From Chloroflexota bacterium (GTDB taxonomy: Bacteria; Chloroflexota; Anaerolineae; Anaerolineales; Anaerolineaceae), in NCBI GenBank assembly GCA_023406965.1, contig JAEXTI010000227.1:1-10316 (forward strand): a stretch of DNA of 10,316 nucleotides, in the 5' to 3' direction. Below are positions 1 through 7,327 of the stretch, one piece after another. The notes under the pieces are model-generated. The model saw only the letters and a program-made list of their open reading frames with translations. It made no database searches and had not been told where the DNA came from. How positions within the stretch are numbered: position 1 is the stretch's first letter; each line of letters opens with the position of its first letter. A program made the position numbers and the translations under genes.

Positions 1-689
1 AGCACCTTGCCGCCCAAGGGCCCCGCGCCGGGCTTATAGCTATACAGCGTGGCCTGCTGGTGGGGGTTTTCGCCGTAGCGCAGCTTCTGCACGGGGTAGA
101 GATCCAGGCGCAGGGCCTCGCTGCCGCTCAGATAGGCGGAGATGGCAGCATCGTAGTGGGCGGTGGCGGTGAAGCCTTTGACCGCCAGGCGGCGGCGCGT
201 TTCGGGGCTGATGCCGCCGCTTTGCAGTTCGGCCAGCGCCCCGGCATAATCGGCGGGGTCGCACAGCAGGGTGACACGCTCGTGATTCTTGGCTGCCGCG
301 CGGATCAGCGTGACGCCGCCGATGTCGATGTTCTCGATGGCTTCCGCCAGGGTCACATGCGGCTGGGCGATGGTTTGCTCAAAGGGGTACAGGTTGACCG
401 CTACCAGGTCGATGTAATCCCAGCCCAGCCCATGCAACTGATCGGCATCGGCCTGGGTGGGGCGGGCCAGCAAACCGCCGTGCACCGCCGGGTGGAGCGT
501 TTTGACGCGCCCGCTGAGGATTTCGGGCGAGCCGGTGTAATCGGAAACTTCGGTGACGGGCAACCCGGCCTCGCGGATGGCGCGAGCGGTGCCGCCGGAG
601 GCGATGAGCGTCCAATCCAGGGCGCACAGGCCGCGGGCAAAATCGACCAGGCCGGTCTTATCATGAACAGAGAGAATGGCTTTTGGCAT
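1..689 (-). CDS. purH: Bifunctional IMP cyclohydrolase / AICAR formyltransferase, N-terminal part (cut by window edge)
   Basis: This enzyme carries out the last two steps of IMP synthesis, formylation of AICAR and ring closure of FAICAR. Only the first 229 codons are in the window and the frame runs off the left edge. Visible motifs are [16 protein letters not shown] (residues 59-74), [10 protein letters not shown] (97-106) and [17 protein letters not shown] (119-135), all typical of the cyclohydrolase (MGS-like) domain. LRYGENPHQ (203-211) marks the start of the formyltransferase domain, most of which lies outside. The ATG at 687-689 is chosen because the protein begins [14 protein letters not shown], as the family does, and because AAAGGA (697-702) sits 7 nt upstream, inside the end of purN. 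The gap to the purN stop is 3 nt, so it is co-transcribed and probably translationally coupled. The identification is secure; the state of the C-terminal half cannot be seen. Confidence 0.97.
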   Translation of the reverse strand, partial: MPKAILSVHDKTGLVDFARGLCALDWTLIASGGTARAIREAGLPVTEVSDYTGSPEILSGRVKTLHPAVHGGLLARPTQADADQLHGLGWDYIDLVAVNLYPFEQTIAQPHVTLAEAIENIDIGGVTLIRAAAKNHERVTLLCDPADYAGALAELQSGGISPETRRRLAVKGFTATAHYDAAISAYLSGSEALRLDLYPVQKLRYGENPHQQATLYSYKPGAGPLGGKV

Positions 690-692
690 GGT

Positions 693-1301
693 TCAATCCT
701 TTCGGGAAAAATCGGGTTCTAGCAAAACGCGCGCCAGGGTCTCGACCAGCAAGTCGTGCTCGGCGGCATGAATACGCGCTTCTAAGGTTTCCAGGCTGTC
801 ATCGGCGTGAATGGGCACCGGTACGGAGGCCAGCAAGGGGCCGTCGTCCACGCCCTCGTCGGGCACCAGATGCACCATGACGCCGGTATGATCAATTTGC
901 CCGGCCTGATAGGCTTCGTAGGCATGCTGGATGGCGTGCGTGCCGGGGAATGTGCCGGGCAGAGCCGGGTGCAAGTTGATGACCTTGCCGGGGAAACGGC
1001 TCAAAAAAGCGTTGGTAAGCAGGCGCATCCAACCAGCCAGCACGATCCAATCCGGCTGAAAGGCAGCCACCTGCTGGGCCAGTTGTGCATCATACTCGGC
1101 GCGGTCCTGTGCTTTGGGCTTGGGCAGCACCAGCGTGGGCACGCCCGCCTTCGCTGCGCGCTGCAGCCCGTAGGCGTCGCCCTTGTTGGAGACGACAGCC
1201 ACCACCCGGGCGGGCAGGCGGCCGTTGGCGCAAGCATCCAGGATGGCTTGCAAATTGGTACCGCTGCCGGAAATCAAGACCACCAGGCGGGCGGGGTTCA
1301 T
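693..1301 (-). CDS. purN: Phosphoribosylglycinamide (GAR) formyltransferase, folate-dependent
   Basis: PurN transfers a formyl group from 10-formyltetrahydrofolate to GAR, the third step of the pathway. The 202-residue length is normal for the family. The N-terminal SGSGTNLQAI (11-20) is the phosphate-binding loop. The catalytic triad expected from E. coli PurN (Asn106, His108, Asp144) is matched by N109 and H111 in INLHPALPGTFPG and by D152 in DEGVDDGP. The loop between these two blocks is about five residues longer than in E. coli. The ATG (1299-1301) overlaps the TGA of the upstream purD-purM gene as ATGA, and an AAGGTGG ribosome binding site lies at 1309-1315, inside that gene. Its place directly behind a PurD-PurM fusion repeats the domain order of vertebrate GART. 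There is no sign of truncation. Confidence 0.97.
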   Translation of the reverse strand: MNPARLVVLISGSGTNLQAILDACANGRLPARVVAVVSNKGDAYGLQRAAKAGVPTLVLPKPKAQDRAEYDAQLAQQVAAFQPDWIVLAGWMRLLTNAFLSRFPGKVINLHPALPGTFPGTHAIQHAYEAYQAGQIDHTGVMVHLVPDEGVDDGPLLASVPVPIHADDSLETLEARIHAAEHDLLVETLARVLLEPDFSRKD

Positions 1302-3598
1302 GCGAACACCACCTTGCGCGTGCCGGGGGCCAGCTCACCGATGACCCAGGTTTGCTCGCCGATCATGCGCTGGACGGCGCGAGCTTCCTCAGGATGGACG
1401 ATGGCAACCATGCCGATACCCAGGTTGAACACGCGGCGCATTTCTTCGGGGGTAATCTTGCCGCGGGATTGGATCAAACCGTACAAAGGCGGCACGGGCC
1501 AACTACCGTCATTGATCTTCGCATCCAGATGATCGGGCAGCACGCGGGGGATGTTTTCGATAAAGCCGCCGCCAGTGAGGTGCGCCAGGGCTTTGATCGC
1601 GCCGGGGCGCGTTTCCAGCACGGGCAGGAGCAGGGGCAGGTAGGAGCGGTGGGGGGCCAGGAGGGCATCGCTCAGCGGGATGCCCAGCTCGGGGAAAACC
1701 GTGTCGAGGGGCACGCCCTCGAAGATCTTGCGGATGAGGGAATAGCCGTTGGTGTGGGGGCTGTTGGAGCGCAGGCCAATGAGAACGTCGCCTGCTTCAA
1801 GGTCCTTGCGCGGCAGAATCCGCTCGCGCTCGACCACGCCGATAATCGTCCCGGCCACGTCGAACTCATTGGGTGAGTAGACGCCGGGCATCTCGGCCGT
1901 TTCGCCACCGAGTAGGGCACAGCCCGATACACGGCAGGCGGCGGCGATGCCGGTGACCACCTGGGCGACCACTTCGGGGTCCAGTTTGGAGGTGGCGAAG
2001 TAATCGAGGAAGAAGAGCGGACGAGCGCCCTGGACGAGAATGTCGTCGATGCAGTGATTGACGATATCTTCACCGATGGAGTGGTAGCTGCCGGCCTGGG
2101 CCGCCAGCTTGACCTTGGTGCCGACCCCATCGGTGGAGGCCACCAGCACGGGCGCGGACATGCGTTTGAGGAACTCGGCGGAGAACAGGCCGCCAAAGCT
2201 GCCAATGCCCGCCAGGACTTCGGCGGTGTAGGTGGAACGCACCGCGTCGCCCATCAAATTCACGGCGCGGCTGCCCGCGTCGATGCTCACGCCCGCGCGC
2301 GCGTAGGCCGAGCCGTTGGCTACCGGCTGGGCTTCATACGCCAGGGCCTGGTAGGCGATGTCTTTGCGGTAGTGCATGCCACGGAAGCGGATACGCGCCG
2401 CGCTGGCATAAGCCCGCTCGAGGGCCAGGGGCAGGGTGTCGGCCCAACCGCTGACGGCCAGCACACGCCCGCCACCGGTGACCAGCCCCTCGCTGCCCAA
2501 CTTCGTCCCGGCCTGGAAGCAAGCCGTCTCGGGCAACAGGTCGTTATATCCTTCAATCAAATCGCCACCGCGCGGGGAGGCGGGGTAGCCTTCGGCAGCC
2601 AGCACCACGCAGGCAGCGCTGCCGGGCCGCCAGACTATCTCGCTCTTGTCGAGCGTGCCGTTGGCGCAGGCCAGCATGATCTCGAGCAGGTCGCTCTTCA
2701 ACAGGGGCAGAAGGGCCTGAGTTTCGGGGTCGCCGAAGCGGCAGTTGAACTCCAGCACGCGCGGGCCGGACTCGGTGAGCATGATACCAGCATAGAGCAC
2801 GCCGACAAAGAGCCGCCCTTCGGCGCGCAGCCCGTCTACGGCAGGCTGGAGCACGGTGCGAACGATTTCGGCAACCATCGCGGGGGGGCAGAGCGGGGCG
2901 GGGGCATAGGCGCCCATGCCACCGGTGTTGGGGCCGGCGTCGCCATCCAGCAGGCGTTTGTGATCTTGCGCGGGGAGCATGGGCTGGACGGTGGCGCCGT
3001 CGGTGAAGGCCAGAAGTGAGACTTCGGGGCCACTGAGGCGCTCCTCGATGACCACCTCGGCCCCGGCGGCGCCGAACTGGCCCTCGACCAACATGCGCTT
3101 CAGGCAAGCCTCGGCGTCGGCCCGCGATTCGGGCAGCACCACACCTTTGCCCGCCGCCAGGCCGGAGGCCTTGATGACTACGGGGTAATCCACTTCGTCC
3201 AGGTGGCGCAAGGCGGCAGCGAGGTCGGTAAAAACAGCGAAGCGCGCCGAGGGGATATTGTGGCGCGCCATGAACTGTTTGGAGAATGACTTGGAAGATT
3301 CGATTTCAGCCGCCATGCGGCCCGGTCCGAACACCGCCAGCCCCGCGGCGCGGAGCACATCGGCAACACCCGCCGCCAGGGGCGCCTCGGGGCCGATGAC
3401 CACCAGGTCGACCTGCTGCTGGCGGGCGAAAGCTGCCAGGGCGGGCCCGTCTTCAGCGGCTACCGACAGATTGGCTCCCAGTTGAGCCGTGCCGGGGTTA
3501 CCCGGCGCGATCCATAACTGGTTTAGACGCGGCGATTGAGCCAACTTCCAGGCCAGCGCGTGCTCGCGGCCCCCCGAACCCACCAAGAGTACCTTCAT
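1298..3598 (-). CDS. purD-purM: Fused GAR synthetase (PurD) and AIR synthetase (PurM)
   Basis: One 766-residue polypeptide carries step 2 (GAR synthetase, ATP-grasp) and step 5 (AIR synthetase). The PurD part (about 1-418) shows GSGGREHAL (7-15), the ATP-grasp loop ASGLAAGKGVV (144-154), PNTGGMGAYAP (223-233) and the metal-binding EFNCRFGDPETQ (283-294). The PurM part (about 430-766) shows AGVSIDAG (435-442), TDGVGTK (489-495), GGETAEMPG (564-572), HTNGYSL (615-621) and LTGGGFIENIPRV. Both halves are full length, and only about 10 residues (near 2310-2340) join them. I see no in-frame ATG with a ribosome site at the junction, so PurM is unlikely to be made separately. Start choice: ATG 3596-3598 has GGAGG 4 nt upstream and gives the usual MKVLLVGSGG. 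An ATG four codons earlier (3608-3610) overlaps the purF stop as TAATG but has no ribosome site. Fusions of this kind are known in eukaryotes (yeast ADE5,7; vertebrate GART). Confidence 0.96.
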   Translation of the reverse strand: MKVLLVGSGGREHALAWKLAQSPRLNQLWIAPGNPGTAQLGANLSVAAEDGPALAAFARQQQVDLVVIGPEAPLAAGVADVLRAAGLAVFGPGRMAAEIESSKSFSKQFMARHNIPSARFAVFTDLAAALRHLDEVDYPVVIKASGLAAGKGVVLPESRADAEACLKRMLVEGQFGAAGAEVVIEERLSGPEVSLLAFTDGATVQPMLPAQDHKRLLDGDAGPNTGGMGAYAPAPLCPPAMVAEIVRTVLQPAVDGLRAEGRLFVGVLYAGIMLTESGPRVLEFNCRFGDPETQALLPLLKSDLLEIMLACANGTLDKSEIVWRPGSAACVVLAAEGYPASPRGGDLIEGYNDLLPETACFQAGTKLGSEGLVTGGGRVLAVSGWADTLPLALERAYASAARIRFRGMHYRKDIAYQALAYEAQPVANGSAYARAGVSIDAGSRAVNLMGDAVRSTYTAEVLAGIGSFGGLFSAEFLKRMSAPVLVASTDGVGTKVKLAAQAGSYHSIGEDIVNHCIDDILVQGARPLFFLDYFATSKLDPEVVAQVVTGIAAACRVSGCALLGGETAEMPGVYSPNEFDVAGTIIGVVERERILPRKDLEAGDVLIGLRSNSPHTNGYSLIRKIFEGVPLDTVFPELGIPLSDALLAPHRSYLPLLLPVLETRPGAIKALAHLTGGGFIENIPRVLPDHLDAKINDGSWPVPPLYGLIQSRGKITPEEMRRVFNLGIGMVAIVHPEEARAVQRMIGEQTWVIGELAPGTRKVVFA

Positions 3599-3602
3599 CT
3601 CG

Positions 3603-3608
3603 CCTCCC
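3603..3608 (-). promoter_or_regulatory. Ribosome binding site that decides the purD-purM start
   Basis: On the minus strand this reads GGGAGG, with its GGAGG core 4 nt before the ATG at 3596-3598. It overlaps the alternative upstream ATG (3608-3610), which itself has no purine-rich site in front of it. This favours the shorter start, although TAATG reinitiation at the upstream ATG remains possible. The two products differ by only four residues. Confidence 0.6.
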
Positions 3609-3609
3609 A

Positions 3610-5028
<1,419 letters not shown>

Positions 5029-5044
5029 TAAAGTTTTTAGACTC

Positions 5045-5527
5045 CTATTTTTTGAGGCGCTGATCATCCGCCAGGACTTTGGCGGCTTGCTTTTCCTGGA
5101 AGGCGCCAACGGAAGCGCGCACAGCCGAGTCGGTGAGGCCAAGGATTTTGGCTGCCAGCAGGGCGGCGTTGACTGGCTCGAGCACCAGCGCGGGGGCGAT
5201 GCCGGAGGGCATGCGCAGCGAGGAATATACGTCCGCGCCGCCGAAGGCCTCGGAGGGCGGGGGGCAGGCGATGACCGGGGCGCTGACCGAGCCGTCGGTG
5301 AAACCGGAGAGGGCGTTGCTGCGGCCCGCCACGGTGATGTAGACCTTGGGGCGCGGGTCCAGTTCATAAGCGTTGAGCAGGGCCAGGGCGTGGGCGGGGG
5401 TTTTGTGCGCCGAGCCCACGCGCAGATCCACGTCCAGGCCGAACTGGCGGGCGGCTTCGGCGATCTTGCGGCAGTGGTCTTCGTCGGCGCCGGAGCCCAT
5501 CAAGATGACAACCAGGGGTTTGCTCAT
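5045..5527 (-). CDS. purE: AIR carboxylase PurE, probably class II (CO2-using)
   Basis: PurE makes CAIR, the sixth step. This 160-residue protein has MGSGADEDHC (10-19), VGSAHKTP (37-44), AGRSNALSG (67-75), IACPPPS (86-92) and YSSLRMPSGI (101-110). The AGRSN, CPP and SSLR(M/L)PSG signatures match the AIR carboxylase domain of animal PAICS and, as I recall it, Treponema denticola PurE. The E. coli class I enzyme instead has SAHRTP and AGAGGAAHLPGM. Class II enzymes carboxylate AIR directly with CO2, whereas class I enzymes rearrange N5-CAIR made by PurK. No purK is in this operon, which agrees. The ATG overlaps the purC TGA as ATGA, with an AGGA site 8 nt upstream. Identification as PurE is secure; the class call is inferred from motifs. 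Confidence 0.96.
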   Translation of the reverse strand: MSKPLVVILMGSGADEDHCRKIAEAARQFGLDVDLRVGSAHKTPAHALALLNAYELDPRPKVYITVAGRSNALSGFTDGSVSAPVIACPPPSEAFGGADVYSSLRMPSGIAPALVLEPVNAALLAAKILGLTDSAVRASVGAFQEKQAAKVLADDQRLKK

Positions 5528-6498
5528 GGGATTAATCCTGCTTTTTGGATATTTTCAACCAGCCGAGGGGAAACCGGGTACGCGCCGGGCGAAAACGCTC
5601 GGCCCGTCAACATCTCGTAAATTGTAATATACCTGCGGCTGGCTGAAGCCCACAAATCGGCGGACATTTGGGGAGCGTCGCCATCTCCGCGGTAGCCCTG
5701 AGCGGTATAAGCCAGGCGGATGAACTCTTTGTCAAAGTTCTCCGGCTCCTCGCCTTGCTCGAAGCGTTGGACGTAGGTGTCGCCTTTCCAGAAGCGGGAG
5801 GAATCAGGGGTGTGCACCTCGTCGATGAGCCGCACGCGCCCATCGGAGCCGCGGCCAAACTCGTACTTGGTATCGACCAGCACCAGCCCGGCCGCTTGCG
5901 CCACGGCCTGCCCGCGCTTGAACAAGGCCAGGGCGGCGGCCTGGACTTCATCCCAGGTGGCGGCGTCGAGGATGCCGTGGGAGACCACCTCGGCGCAGGT
6001 CAGGCGCTCGTCGTGCCCGCTGGCTCCGCCTTTGGTGGTGGGGGTGATGATGGGCTCGGGCAGGGCCTGGTTTTTGCGCAGCCCCTCGGGGAAGGTGTAG
6101 CCGTAAATGTCGCGTTCGCCCAGCGAGTAGCGATACCACAGGGCCGTGGAAGTGACCCCGCTGATGTAGCCGCGCACAATGACCTCCACCAGGAAAGGCT
6201 CCACCTCGGTGACCACGGCGGCGTTGGGGTCCGGCTCGCAGAGGATGTGGTTGGCGACGATGTCGGCGGTTTGGGCCATCCACCAGTTGGAGAGCTGGTT
6301 GAGCACCTGCCCTTTATAGGGCACGCGCGCCAGGATGCGGTCGAAAGCCGAGAGGCGATCGGTGGTGACGATGAGGCGACGCCCGCCGGAAAGGGAATAC
6401 CAATCGCGCACCTTGCCGGTTTGCTTGCCGGGCAGGGGCAGGTCGGAGCTTTCAAAGGCCTGGGGGAGAAGGGGCAGGATTTGGGATTCGGTGAGCAT
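5524..6498 (-). CDS. purC: SAICAR synthetase, long ADE1-like form
   Basis: PurC joins aspartate to CAIR using ATP, giving SAICAR (step 7). At 324 residues it is far longer than the roughly 237-residue E. coli protein and near yeast ADE1. Motifs are GKVRDWY (28-34), TTDRLSAFD (45-53), PYKGQVLNQLSNWW (60-73), VRGYISG (108-114), TPTTKGGASGHDERLT (152-167) and LVDTKYEFGRG (207-217) followed by IDEVHTPDSSRFW (225-237). The ATG at 6496-6498 is supported by AAAGGAA (6511-6517), though the 12-nt spacing is somewhat long. A perfect 33-nt inverted repeat ends against that site. The gene overlaps purE by 4 nt (ATGA). It is the first gene after the only sizeable gap in the operon, so it may have its own level of expression. 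Confidence 0.97.
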   Translation of the reverse strand: MLTESQILPLLPQAFESSDLPLPGKQTGKVRDWYSLSGGRRLIVTTDRLSAFDRILARVPYKGQVLNQLSNWWMAQTADIVANHILCEPDPNAAVVTEVEPFLVEVIVRGYISGVTSTALWYRYSLGERDIYGYTFPEGLRKNQALPEPIITPTTKGGASGHDERLTCAEVVSHGILDAATWDEVQAAALALFKRGQAVAQAAGLVLVDTKYEFGRGSDGRVRLIDEVHTPDSSRFWKGDTYVQRFEQGEEPENFDKEFIRLAYTAQGYRGDGDAPQMSADLWASASRRYITIYEMLTGRAFSPGAYPVSPRLVENIQKAGLIP

Positions 6499-6517
6499 AA
6501 TCTTCTTGTCTTCCTTT

Positions 6518-6550
6518 AGACCCTAAGGGTTTTGAAAACCCTTAGGGTCT
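6518..6550 (-). repeat. Perfect 16-bp inverted repeat in the purQ-purC gap
   Basis: On the plus strand the left arm is agaccctaagggtttt (6518-6533), followed by one g and the exact complement aaaacccttagggtct (6535-6550). All 16 base pairs match. In the mRNA this would be a strong hairpin lying between the purQ stop (6560) and the purC ribosome site (6511-6517), with no spare base before that site. No T-run follows on either strand, so it is not a standard intrinsic terminator. It may be an mRNA-stabilising or processing hairpin, a protein-binding palindrome, or a copy of a dispersed intergenic palindrome. Sequence alone cannot decide among these. Confidence 0.85.
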
Positions 6551-6559
6551 GACTGAGGG

Positions 6560-7327
6560 TCATTTTACAAAGCGGATGCCGTTTTCAAACAGGCGCAGGC
6601 CGGAACGACCGCGCTCGCCGCGCGTCCAGCGGGGATGCTGGAAGGGGTGGATGTGGTTTTCGGGGTGGGGCATGAGCCCCAGCACATTGCCTTGGGCGTT
6701 GCACACCCCGGCGATATCACCGATGGAGCCGTTGGGGTTGGCGGGATACATCCCGGCAGCGGGGTTGCCCTCAGTATCGGCATACACCAGACCGACCTGG
6801 TCGTTGGCTTGCAGTTGGGCCAAATCGGCGGGGTCGGCCAGAACAAAATTACCCTCGCCGTGGGCCACGGGGCACTCGATAGGCTCGGTCAAGCCGCGCG
6901 TCCACAGACAGTTGTTGGACACGGGCAGCAGGGTGACCCAGCGGCACTCGAAGTGGCCGCCACGGTTGAAGGTGAGGGTGGCGCGGCCGTGAATGGCGCC
7001 CGGCAGGAGCCCGGCCTTGACCAGCGTTTGGAAGCCGTTGCAAATGCCGATGACGGGCTTGCCCTGCTCGACAAAAGCCTGGGCCTGGTCGGAAAAGTAA
7101 GAATTGAGATCGATGGCCAGGATTTTACCCGCACCCAGCGCATCGGCATGGGCAAAGCCGCCGGGCAGCACGAGCATCTGGAAATCGCTCCAGGCGGTGC
7201 GCTCGGCCCGCAGTTGGTTGAGGGGCATGATATGGGGCGCGCCGCCGGCCATTTCGATGGCCTCGGCTACGTCGAGATCGCGATTGGTGCCGGTGGCGTG
7301 CAGGATGAGGACGTTGGGGCGGGTCAT
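6560..7327 (-). CDS. purQ: FGAM synthase glutaminase subunit PurQ
   Basis: PurQ is the class I glutamine amidotransferase that feeds ammonia to PurL in step 4. The 255-residue protein has the nucleophile C96 in GICNGFQTLV, the catalytic pair H221 and E223 in MPHPENHIHP, and VAHGEGNF (154-161). The oxyanion-hole region is LPGGFAHADALGAG (54-67). The family usually has GGFSYGD here, so SYG is replaced by AHA, while the following DALGAG resembles the glutaminase domain of large PurL more than small PurQ proteins. The ATG overlaps the purL TGA as ATGA, and a strong GGAGGT site (7333-7338) lies 5 nt upstream within the end of purL. This implies coupled translation with its partner subunit. Length and triad look intact. 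Confidence 0.96.
   Translation of the reverse strand: MTRPNVLILHATGTNRDLDVAEAIEMAGGAPHIMPLNQLRAERTAWSDFQMLVLPGGFAHADALGAGKILAIDLNSYFSDQAQAFVEQGKPVIGICNGFQTLVKAGLLPGAIHGRATLTFNRGGHFECRWVTLLPVSNNCLWTRGLTEPIECPVAHGEGNFVLADPADLAQLQANDQVGLVYADTEGNPAAGMYPANPNGSIGDIAGVCNAQGNVLGLMPHPENHIHPFQHPRWTRGERGRSGLRLFENGIRFVK

Noticed and set aside
5029..5367. Possible 113-residue N-terminal extension of PurF.
   Set aside because: It overlaps purE in another frame, is rich in Pro, Ser, Arg and Ala without domain character, and would bury the propeptide and Cys13 that must become the mature N-terminus.
5529..5538. Ten-base palindrome ggattaatcc just before the purE start.
   Set aside because: It lies in the coding end of purC and includes the purE ribosome site; a 10-nt palindrome is expected by chance at this scale.
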